From the NCBI RefSeq assembly GCF_001039355.2, contig NW_019774825.1, positions 37,537 through 101,536 on the forward strand: a stretch of DNA of 64,000 bases. The letters run 5' to 3'. The stretch is from Lingula anatina. Lineage: Eukaryota > Brachiopoda > Lingulata > Lingulida > Lingulidae. Under the pieces are notes generated by a model. It was not told the origin of the DNA. It ran no database searches and was given only the letters and a program-made list of their open reading frames with translations. The position numbers and the translations under genes were made by a program. This document shows, in pieces, positions 49,559-61,600 of this stretch (positions within the stretch are counted from its first letter, which is position 1; each line of letters starts with the position of its first letter).

Positions 49559-51805
49559 AATCCTATATAAATACAGTCAAAAACTGGTCTGGTGAAAACC
49601 CATTTGATTTAACTTGTTAAATATTCAGTCCGGGATGGTACTGATAATGGAAGCCTGTTTATAATTTCAGTATTTCCCCCTAATTTCTATTCATATTTGG
49701 TGTCTGTCAGAGCGCTCACTTTGTGGTCAACTTTGTGACTTGGTTGAATGGTCCTACTGATAGTTGGCAGCTACCTTTGTACCAGCAAGGGTCTCACAGG
49801 CATACAGCAGGCTGAACAGACGGCACAACATGGGCGCAGTTATGAGAAACGGGTTCTTCTAACAATCTTTTTCTTTTTTTGCTTCAGCACAGATATAAAA
49901 GTTTTAAAAAATGCTGGGGTAAGGAAGCTCACTGAATTAAGTGTGCGGTTCTGGTACTTGTTCATGAATACCACCCTGCTGTTTCAAATCTGTAGACTAG
50001 TGTGATATGTTTGAACTGAGCCCATGGGTGCCGGAATGTGCGGTCTGCTGTATCAGAAATGGCACTTTAGAAGAGTGTACATTACAAATAGTCAACAATT
50101 TTAACTCTTAGATTGTCTGTTAAAACTAGACCGAACTTCACTGCAAGCAGCAGATTGGTGTCACCTCATGTTCATGTGTTTGGAATTTGGATTAATAAAA
50201 AAAAAAAAAGAGAGAAATTGCAGGCTGTCTTGTTAGAAACGTGGTGCTTTGATATCACATTTAGAAGAATAAGATGGGTAACCCCTCTTAGCCTTCCTTG
50301 GTACCCACTGGCAGGGGGGAAAGGTACCCTGTGTAAAGTGGCCTTAGTCACATATCAGGAAGTAAGAATTATTGCACAATGCCAAGAAGCAGGAGCAGAA
50401 AACTTGTATGAAGTATGGTCTAGTTTTTTCGGCCATTGCATGTAATGATTTCATATGAATTCAGTGTATTTGCCGTTTGTGGCATACAGTGCATGGGGAC
50501 ACTTGTGTTATATTATTATCATTATTATATTACCCAGATGGCCGTTGATGATATTTAGTATTAGTAATCGTAATTTTTGCTGGCACGAAGGGATTTTGCT
50601 TCAGGTGAGCTGTATCAATGTATTTGTGTAGTATTTCCTATAGCTTCACCAGCTTGATGTAGTTAACTATTTCAACAAAGGAAAGGTGGAAAAATCTAGC
50701 TGTTATGATTAACTGACCATGGGTTTTCTCTGATATTCAGTAAACAGACATGTACGGTGTGGGCAGAGAGCTTGTGCAGTTAAACGTTTCTATCAAATTA
50801 TCTAAGAGAAGTCGGCAAAGATTATGAAATGTTTTCCTCAGTCATTATCTTAAGAGAGAAAAAAAAGATTGTCTAGGATACATTTTCTGTACATTGATCT
50901 GCTGGCTGTTTCTTCCCTTTTCCAGGCAGTGTCCCCATGCGCTCGTATTGCATTCACCATGTATTTTTTCCTTAGTTATTGTCCAATGGTAGTCAAATGG
51001 AGGTGCAGAGGAACAGGGCTGTTGGCAGGAGAGAAGGAAGATGCCATTTTAGAACTCGCCTTGAAACGGCTGATCATGGTCTGATGATGTAGCAAGCAAA
51101 GGGGGGGTTTACACAGGTGGGTTTGCTCTTCTTAGTTGGGTGTTCTAGCCAGTCCAACAGCCCTGGTCTTCCTACTGCACAATGGTATTAAGAAGTAAGA
51201 AGAAGCATATGATAACAATCCACTGCAATCCTAACACCATCTACACCACTGTCAGTACCATCATATCTTTTAAATGGAAAAGTGTACAGATCGAGTGGAC
51301 CAGCTAGCGCATCAAGCCTTTCACTCCAGCTTACCCCGTCCCTGTTGTTTTACTGGCCTCACTCGGGCAGGATGGTGTTTTAGCCAGCAAGCTCTAAAAA
51401 AAGCCAAAATGTTTTTAACCAAAGTAGTGTGAAATCCGTGGAAGGAGAAAAATGAGATATATCATTTTCTTTAATAGGGTTAATGCATTTTACCTGGCTG
51501 CCAGAGTGAGTCTAGTTCAAGGGCCTCTTGTGCTATATGGTCTTTGTGTACAGACCAGCATATTCTGAAGCTGCCATAGGTTTTATAATGGGGCCAGAAT
51601 GTGTATTTGATATGGCCCACCCTCTGTAAATCAGAATGGACCCTTCCTCCTCCTGTGGTTATTACATATATATGATATTAAATATATGAAAAGAAAGGGC
51701 CATTGTGATTCGTTGAGGGGTGACAGGTATGGGCGTGGCTTGGTTGTGAAAGGTCAGCGCAGCTGATGATAACTTTTGAACACTCCGTTTCTACCATGAG
51801 AACAA

Positions 51806-51811
51806 AATAAA
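51806..51811 (+). terminator. Candidate polyadenylation signal AATAAA of IGF2BP
   Basis: It is an exact AATAAA followed within 20-40 bases by T/GT-rich sequence (TGTTTGTTTGTATTC). Another AATAAA lies at 51973-51978. Confidence 0.5.
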
Positions 51812-52970
51812 TTATTCTAGTTGAAAATGTTTGTTTGTATTCATTTTCATGTGTATGTGTAATGTGATATATTGATTAGGGTATATTATACACGTTTGAA
51901 AATGTTCTAAAGTCGTTAAAAAATGCCTACATGTCTTCCCCAGTTAGGACCTTTGGAATTATAAAACTTTCAAATAAAAGTGTCCGATGACGATATTTCT
52001 TTCTGAAATGTTCAAGAAGACAGTGGTCCGAACGTCTAACCAAATTATTTTATTAATGTGGTATAAAACAATTTAAGTGCAGGGATTGGTGGAGTTGATT
52101 TGCGATGCTGGGGGGAGGGAGGGGGGTCAATTTAAAGATTGGATGTCTTTGATATACACAAGTACCAAGGGAAATTTTAATAAGAAATAGTTGGTGCAAT
52201 TCTGTAGGCTAACGGCTCGTAAATATCTGCCAAATGTTAAATGTAAACATGATGTGTCCGTACATAGAAAATAATTTTATCAATGTTGGGGTCAGTTGCA
52301 CTCATTGATCAACTTACAAAATGTGTCAAGCTTTTTGATAATTTCCCCCCCAGCATATACATAAAAGAGAACAAAAGCTTTCCAGGACTTGCTGATTTAT
52401 TCCGTGACATGTTCATGATACACTAAATGGGCATTTGGTCCAAATGACCCAAGAAGATCATACATCTTTACTTCAAAGTACCATATTCATCCAAGTAAGA
52501 CCACCACCAGTTTTCTGGTTGTGCCAACTTAGACCCAGTATCCCTGGAATAATCCTGGGTATTTGTAGGCCACCTGGGTGCAAACTTGGATGAACACCGT
52601 ATTAGTCACTTAAAATATTGGACAAAGCCATTTTGAAAAGACGCACTGCCATTAATTGCTACCATTAAGCCATTATTCCAGATCTTCAACAGGATGCTCT
52701 GGTTTAACATAATCTTTGTTCAACATTTTCCTGAATACACATTTTATCTTCTAAAGTTTCTTTGTGTCATGTTAACAATAAATCTGTATAGTCGAGGTCA
52801 CCCTTCCCCAAAATGTCTTATCCCACTATTAACAAGGCTGTATAATTAAGTCATTACAAGAAAGCTTGCAGTTAAAAGCAAGATGAAATTTGTCTCCTTT
52901 ATAGCCTTCGTTTGATGTCACTTTGACGAGGTTTCCATGACAATAAACTCTTCATTTCCATGGCTAAACC

Positions 52971-55610
52971 TTTATTAAAATAGCATACATTTGCCTTATC
53001 ACTTCAAGCTTTCTTGTTCATGTAGCCTACAAGTAAATAGACGAAGGTATCTCTTTGTGGTCACATCTGGTATGTCAAAATTTTCTCTTCACAATTAGTA
53101 GCATTATTTTTTGTCATCAAGTTTAACATATCTGTCTCAATCTCCACTTGTTTTTAACCCTTGACAGGCCTGCCCGTTTGTTGGGTATTTGATATCTCCA
53201 AAATGGAACAACTTTCAGAAAGAGAAATCTATAATCTTAGCAAAATTTGAATTAATTTTTTTTCAACTGAATATTGATTTTCTTTTTATAACCATGTTAC
53301 ACATAATATCTCTGTGCTTGTTATTCCACTGCATGCATGTATAATAAGAGGATGAGTAGAAATAAACTTTTTTAAAGAAGAAAATGCACATTACAAAACA
53401 ATTTCACAACAATTATCACAAAAATATATATCAATATTTATACTTATGTTCATGTGGAATGCTGTCTTTCACTTGCAGTCAAGTCACCTAAACATCTATC
53501 AATGGATTCAAGTTTAAACAATCTCAAGGACAATCATTAGTACGGTAATAGCTCGATCATTTCAACCAGGCAAAATTATCAATTTTTCAGGTACAAAATT
53601 TTGGAATTCGTAAAAATACATTTCTATGTAGCATTTTGGTGCTTTTTCTGCATAGAAGAGAACATTTAGGTAGTCTTCTTTTCAACTGTGTTGCTACCAC
53701 TCACTAGGAATGTTCTAATTTTAAAAATTTATTACTTAAAAATATAGTATCTGAAAAAAATTCACAATTTTTCCAGTTGAAATGATCGAGCCATTACCGT
53801 ATTTGAACATCAGTGTCTTGTTGTTGGGTTACGTCACCTAAAGCAAAGAGAATAAAACTTAACTTTCAAACTCTGAAAGTCAGTCAATGGTAGACAATAC
53901 ATTGCTTTTGTTGATAGGAATCCCTATTTTTGACTTATGTTTTTTCCTAAAAAAAAAAACTTCAACTGAAATTCTTAAGTACAACTAAATATATCACTGC
54001 TTTCTTGTAAAGCTACATGCAATCACATTAGAAAGAGTCCAAACGTAACATTACAGTCAGGGAGATTGCTTTTGCTCATTCATAACATTTTGTAAACATC
54101 CACTATTCCCTTCTTTTAAAATATATCCAATGTCCAATATCCAAGCAAAATTTTACTCTGGCATCCAATGTGTGACATTTTTGTGAAAAGTATTTGTCAA
54201 ATATAACTTTTTTCACTTGTCTAGCAAATTAGCCTGCCTTTAACCTTCGGTGAAGGTTTAAAGATAAACTAAGCCTGATCCCATTGTGTGCTGGTTGCAA
54301 TGTTTCTGATATTTGTTAGAATAACTGACACTTAAAGCTAGCAGCATATATAGACTATTAACAATTTGTGACCTCTTTATCACTAATAATAAACTCTCTA
54401 CATCTGAGATAACAAAAGATAAGTATAGAAATAAATAAAATACTTGATGCGAACCAAACAAGCCTTTTGATCATGTATTTTGTACGTGTTTTATGATGCA
54501 CAATAATCCCTGTAAACTGTCTATAAACTGTAAAGTTTAGTCCATATCCTGAGCAAAATGTTTGGCATCATATATTACACTTACATACCAGTCTTGTCGT
54601 AGGCATGGTTCTTCATAACCTCAGCTTATTTATGAATGATATAGTTCCATACCATAGTGTTAATATGTAGCTAATTAATATAAAGGCAAAATTACAGTTA
54701 AGTCCTATACTAAAGCTTTATAATCCCATCTTTAATTTGATATAGTTAAAACAACTGGATGAAAAATGAAAACTTTCGTTTTGATATAATAATGTTAGAT
54801 TATTGTACTTCCAATAGATTATAATTTTGATCTTCATATTTATCATTTGCAGTAAAAAGCAAAAACTGAAAAGTTGCACAGACATGATTTACTCGAGATG
54901 CTTAACAAACATAAAAAGCATATATTGTTCGCCACTTATACATGCTATAGATTTTCATCACTAAAATAATAAAACCAAAAGTGCACTTGTGTTCATAAAT
55001 AAAATGGCAATGATTGGCTGATGCTCTCTGACTAGATAACTCGTTCTGCTGCACATAAATAAAATTCAGTGAGAAAATAAAATCCACTGGCTCATAATCC
55101 CCCACTGATATAGAACACAACAATTCTAAATAGTTTAAGAAGACCATATCACAAAAAGACAACAACAACGTGTCTAAAACTTAAAATAAAGTACCATGAT
55201 TAAGAACAGGCAGCTTGGTATCTTTCACAGTTCCCTTGATATTAAATATGAAGCATGTCTCCTAAAATTGGGTCACGTGGTAGATCTGCTAGGGCTGATC
55301 TGTAGTCTGCAAGACACGGTATCACTCTTGTTCCCAAAATGGTCTGGTCCAGAGTCTTTAGACCATTTATTCTGCAAGTTCGTCATGCAGGGTGCACAGC
55401 ATGTACTCATGCAATCAACTGTTGACCAGTTGCAATCAATGCCTCCAACTGCATGGAAGGATCCATTGTAAGTGGTCGTGTATTGGTTGCTATGAGGTGA
55501 GCAGAGTAGTACCAGACAGTTGTGGGACAACAGTGAAACGGACTCTATCCTAATAACGGCTGGCAGAGTAAACTTGTTTGTAGATTCAGAGGTGAAAAGG
55601 CGGGATGTCA
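52971..55610 (-). other. PTPRN: Probable 3' UTR of the PTPRN homologue
   Basis: Downstream of the stop (55611) on the minus strand no further exon is seen. An AATAAA on this strand lies at 52976-52971 and others occur nearby, so the end point is uncertain. The stretch includes the MITE-like element at 53541-53801. The IGF2BP 3' UTR ends about 1.1 kb away in convergent orientation. Confidence 0.4.
53541..53801. mobile_element. MITE-like element with 29-base terminal inverted repeats
   Basis: The left end TACGGTAATAGCTCGATCAT (53541 on) recurs inverted at 53801-53773, with about two mismatches over 29 bases. The 261-base element has no coding capacity. Its superfamily is not identified. Confidence 0.6.
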
Positions 55611-58600
55611 TTACTGGGGCAGGGCCTTCAAGATGGCGTGCACTTCCTCTGCGACAGCTGCCAAAACAAACTCAAACTGCTCCTGTGAAAGGTGAAATGA
55701 AAGAGTAAGTTTTTTTTTTTTTCAATTTACATATAACATTTGTTTTTTTCAAAGAATACAAATATCAAACAACAGCAAAACTACAGTGTACAAAAATTAT
55801 TTAAATATAGATCTATATACTAAGTCTTTTGGATTTAAAATTTCTGTCAAAAGATGGTAACATGCTTCCCATGAAGATCAGCTGTCAACTATATCATGTA
55901 CTGCATATAACTGATAGGCATTTTAAGTCCAGTAATAGCTAAAATAAAATTATCACAACTGAACATCTTGTAATCTCATTAACTTAGTTTGACAGTAAAT
56001 TAAGATATATTCTTAAGATACAAACCATACTTTCAGTTCTTAACTGCTGACAGTTCACCAAACCACTAAGGAACTTAATGGTAACTGATACAGTGAATTT
56101 GTATCAAGTCTGTTGCAGTTATGCCATATTCCCTTCAATTTTAGATTTTTTTTTTCTTAATAGGTGGACCTTTTTTCCCCAACAGTTGATCCAACATGAT
56201 AAATATATAACATAGATCCCTTTTAATTTTTCTTAAGAGTGAACCATTTTTGTCAAAAGGACGATTCTTGTAAAAGCCCTGAACCTCCCCAGTGTAAAGG
56301 CCTGCTATGCATGGTTAGGTGTAACTGTCATGTTGATATGAGACAATAACCTTGGTCTTGACTGTCCCCATTCTCTGGTCACGCACGTGTTCCAACGTGG
56401 CAGCAATATCAATTTCTTTAGCTCCTAAATTGAAAAACAAATTACAATTCTTTACATCACGTCTACTGATTGCACATATGCCACCATGAAACATTATTAT
56501 AACTTCAGTAGTTTTTCATGTTTTAAATTCCTTTTCTGATATAAATTCAACAAAATTCATTATAGAAGATGCACCTCTGGGAGATTTCAGATTAGGTTCC
56601 ATAAAAATTGATAAAAAAAAAATGTCAAACACAACTGATGACAATTTATAAAATATTAAATAAACACCAAACTTTGCTACCTTTTGCCATTCTGTTCAGC
56701 ACCATGTCCACCAAGCAGTAGGTTCCAGTTCTTCCAGAGCCATCACTGCAATCACAACCAAAAACACAATCAGTGCTGCACACCAATCTCAACTACCACA
56801 ATATTCAAAAATTGGCCCTACTGCTCAAAACACAATCCTAGAATTTCTAGAAACACTGACTTGCCCTATATATTGGGCAGAAAATGTATTTCTAAATGGC
56901 CATATTGAGGAATACAAGCTCAACTCCCCACAACTTCATTTAGCACAAAAGAAGAGAGAAACAATAAGTGGGAGTGTATAATTAAATAATGGCATTTATT
57001 TCATTTACAGTTTATTAATGTGTTACCTGCAGTGAACAGTTATTGGGCAAGATCTTCCTCTATAAGATTTGTTCACCTTTCTGAAACAAATCAAATCAAA
57101 AGCATATTTAGGAAATGCAATTCCAAAAACAAGCAAAACAAAAAGCCTGCACAAAATATTCTTGGAATAAAATGACAATGTTGATGATAACCATATACTG
57201 CCAGAAAGGGTATTTAGCAATAATGAATGTGACCAAATGTAAAATGCAAGAGAGTTATTAATTTTACATATTTCCTTCCATTTATCACTGCATTTAAAAA
57301 GTCAAAGCCCTTGCTGAGACAATCCAGATGTTGTATCCTCCTCACAAAGACCTCTATAGGTAGCTGTGTCACTGACCTACAGTATGACTTGACCAGTACA
57401 AGAAACTAGTCAAAGTCAGGTCCCTTATGCCAGATGGTCTACTTAAGTTATATTCCATGCCTATAACATGTTATTGTCATATTAACATAAGCAACCAATG
57501 TAAGTCCTCATAATGTTGTAATGGGTCCAAAGTCATTAATTTGTAACTAATATTAATTGGGATATATAAATCAATTGATTCATATGGATGCTTCATTATA
57601 AATTTATGTAACCAATCATTATGACAGTGGATAGTGATACATCTATCTGAAGCAGTTGTTTTATATCCTGAAGAAGTGGATTTTAATTTCAGTTGTCCGA
57701 TCGAAGACTATAATTTCAATGATAATGTTGCATTGTTCCAACAATAGCTTAACCTATGGGTGGTAACAGCATGCAGTCATACATCAGAGACAGTGTGAGC
57801 AATGGTGTAGAAAATATTTGTAAAACAAACAGTTACAGGAACATTAGCACTCAAATTGTAAAGTGAACTACTGGTACCAATACTACAACAATATCTTTAT
57901 TCATCAGCAGTAACAGTAGCATTAATGCAATAGCAGCAGTGGCATAAAAATACAACATACCACTAGTAGTCATTTACAAGATATCTACAAAACATGTTAT
58001 AGAACTTAGAACTAGATTAGGCCCAGTTTGAATAATTTGCCAGTATTAGCAGTGATAAAGCGTTCTAATTAATAGTGACTGTTTTGAATCAGTTGACCGA
58101 CTTCATGACCCAGCAGCAGTAACAGTAGATGTATTGTAGCATTCTAAGAGTTAGTGACCGTGATGAACCTATCTACCAATATCTTCACCCAGCAGCAGTT
58201 ACAGTAGCAGTAATGCAGCAGCAGCAGCAGCAGCAGTGATAATGTTAGTAGCAAGCTCCAAGGCTCCTGATCACTTTTGTGACTATGCAATTTGTCATGC
58301 AAACAATTGCTAAATCACAAAAGCCGCCAGGCAACCTGGTATAATTGAAGTTGAAGTAGAAGTAGTAGTAGTAGTAGTAGCGTGCAAGGTTAATCCAGGG
58401 TCTATGGCAATCACCCAAGGTCGAGGTCAGAATTAGGTCAGAATTTAAGATGTTGTTAATTAATCTAAAAATCATTAGATGATCGATCAACCCAGTATTT
58501 AGATCGCTTAAGGCTATTGCTATACCAAGCTATGGAAAAAAGCACCCATATATATTACATACGTGTATTAGTTCATTGAACTTCAGATTATGCATTAAAA

Positions 58601-61600
58601 ACAAATCCAAAGTCACCCAGGTCAAAGATTAAGGTCACTAAAGGTAAAGGCCAAATCAATCTTAAACAGGAAATCATGATAGGTAAGTTGATATATGAGC
58701 TGATTATCCTAAAGATTGTGCAAATAAGCCTCTTGCCATTCAGTAAAGCACCTAAAGGTTAGATGTATATAGTAGGTCCCAAGAATTTTCATTTCATGCA
58801 GTTAATTTGTCAAATCGGGGTAAGGTTATCTTCGTGCCATGCTGTTTTCTTCCGCAATTTAAATTGGTGTTCCATGATGATATGGTTTTCCATTTCCTAT
58901 TTCCCCTAACATGCAAGCCTGATCAACCACGATGCATCCCATGCCCTGTCACTAATGATTTGTCTTCATACATCAACGGAAAAAAAATTCAATTTTTACG
59001 AAGATGAGGGTACAAAAGCTGAATTAGTTTTCTTTTTAATCAGCAGATAACTGAGAAGAAATTAATCATCACTATAATATCTGAGCTACATATCTTCAAT
59101 ATCCTCTACAACAGAATATCATTCATTTCACCATATATGTACTATTCAATTAAAAATTACAGGTTTTCATTGTGTCCTGTTGCCTAACACTCTTAAATTT
59201 TAAAGGGATTCCTTGCTTGATCTTACTTGTGCTGATCCCACGAATACTGCTTCAGATTTCGCTTTTTTTTAGCCAAACCCTTCTCCTTCCAAATTAATGA
59301 TAAATTAGGAAAAATGGCGTGTTTTGGACAAAATAAGAAATAAAATACACAAGTGTTTTAGCTAATGAAAAAACCACATGTATTGCATGCTGGCATACCA
59401 TATGAGATCATGTTTATCAGTGACGTGAGGTAAAAATTCATATGCAAAATGACAAGAGAGACAGTTTATAAAACATCCCCCCTGTTGTGTTGTGAAATCC
59501 AAATTAATATATGGACCAATTCAAATTGAAAGATTAACAACTTAACAGCTTGACTAGTAGGTAAGAAGGTCACCTAAACCAAGCCCTCTTGGCTAACACA
59601 GCCTCCTATTTAGAATAACTAAACAGCTGAACTTGTGAAAGGAGTAAAAGCCCCTGTAGTGTAATAACGTGTTAGAACCTCCCCAGGTGTCCAGGTGGAC
59701 CGGTCCAATTAAAAGGACCAGTCGATGAAAAGGACCTGCCAGGTTTCCTGCATGCATGGTTGTGACTTCATATTACTAACCACTTTCTCGGCCTGAATGA
59801 ACCCCACTGACTGCAGATATTAAGGGAACTGCACATAAATCAATCACTATCTTCATTTTCTTTCATTTTTTTTCTCTCACAATTCTCTTCCTCTTTTCTA
59901 CCTCTTTTTCTCTTTAACTGGAGCCCTCCCTTCTCTCTCACCCACTTTCTTTCTCTGGAGGTCAATTAGCATGACTGCCTCACACTCTTATCGGTCTTTC
60001 GACTACCTGTCTATTCAAATACAATCCATTAGCCAGGAAATTACACTATTCCCTTTAGAAGCTAACAAATCTTGTCCAGGAAATTGTGCGATTCCCTTAG
60101 CAGTGATGGTTATTTTGATCAGAGTATGTCAGAATATCAGGTTTAGATAGAGGGACTGGAAGGCACAGACGTGCATTGTTGGAAAATCGCAGGGATATCC
60201 CCCCTCCAAAAGTCTTTTATTTATATTATATCATCATAATGATCTTTGTATATTTATCTATTTTTCATTCTATTTATGTATTATCTTTTTTATTACTATT
60301 ATAATTTTTTTTTTTTTTTTTTTTTGCAAATTAATTACTGGCATGAATTAGAACAGCTTTTCAAGCAAATGCTCAAATCCATCTAAAAAATAGAAAAACA
60401 CTGACCGTCTAAAGTCAAGGAGAGATTTCACAGATGAAGGGACCTCGAGGTCGGGCCATGACAGAAAGTGAAACTGGGTCACAGTCCTGGTCTCGCCCGT
60501 CTGGAGATTCTTAAGGTAGAAGCTGCGCACCAGAAAATCCTCACACCAGATGTGTTCCGATACCAGATGGACCTTTAAAATTTGAAGTAGGATTATGTAC
60601 ATGTAGGATGCTATATATATGCATGCATGCCTGCACGTGTACACATGCACATATGCATGCATGCACACACACAGTTCCAATACTAGTTGGTTGTAAGTAT
60701 AAACCATACCGATTCTTGATCTAATTCAATTCAGCTGGATTTAAGTTGAAAAAGTTTTTATTGCATGTTTACTGTCATAGCAGTTCACTAAGATAATGTT
60801 CCATGCACCGCTACCACTCATCATTTTCCCTGTTAAAACTCGGAATACATCCAAGTTCCAATCCATCATAATCCTCACTTCTCCACTTCATATAACCAAT
60901 CACAACTGTTCTATGTACTACCACAGTTTCAACTTAACTTAACCAATCAGTGGTCCTGTTACAACCAAAATGTGGTCAGTACCCATATCTTACCTCATAG
61001 ATGTGATAGAGGTCACTTCCCTCCTCTGGCCAGTAGCGATGACACATGGCTACTCCATTCTCAGTCAGCTTGGTCAACATCACTATGACCACACTGCCTT
61101 GCTCCCACACCAGCTGAGAGAAAACAAAATGGGAAATTCAAGTTTACAGATCACAATGATTAGAAATGAGAGACAACTTGGGTATATATCACTTTGTAAT
61201 GTTTACGAAATTGAAACTTAATTTCTCTTTCAAATCTTTGTTCTTGAAAATCAAAATCAAGCCCTTATGTGATAAATTCATTGTTTTAATACGTATTCTC
61301 AAATAAACTCCAGAGCATCATAATTCAACATTTTTTAGAATACTTAAGAAAAACAGGATAATACATTGTACGTCACAAAATTACTTACCTGCCAGAAGTC
61401 GGCAACAGTGTGTGGTAGAGGACCTTGCGTTGCAATATAAGCAGGATTCCTGGGGTCGTGATCAGTCTGAAATAAATGATATTGAAAACATAAAAGCATT
61501 TTGCCTAAAGTTGTGCTACAGAAAATGAAACAAAATTGCATGATTGCTCTTTGCTAATTTGCAAAACCTTTGATGAAAAATAATCATCTGACTACAAATC

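Larger units (their letters stand above)
46571..51830 (+). other. IGF2BP: IGF2BP 3' UTR (about 5.2 kb)
   Basis: No coding frame with splice sites or similarity was found from the stop to the AATAAA at 51806-51811. The stretch carries a perfect let-7 seed site, two Pumilio-type sites, AU-rich runs and several internal poly-A/T runs (about 47540 and 47970). Very long 3' UTRs are typical of IGF2BP genes. The exact end is inferred from the polyadenylation signal. Confidence 0.6.

Noticed and set aside
49748-50445. Short plus-strand frames of 85 and 110 codons in the IGF2BP 3' UTR
   Set aside because: They have no similarity that I recognise and include low-complexity Lys runs. They lie between the IGF2BP stop and its poly(A) signal.
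55273-55611. 112-residue minus-strand frame just after the PTPRN stop
   Set aside because: It lies in the 3' UTR, has no splice or similarity support, and the PTPRN C-terminus is complete at 55611.
58201-58240. Polyglutamine-coding CAG repeat
   Set aside because: It lies inside a PTPRN intron with no flanking coding frame.
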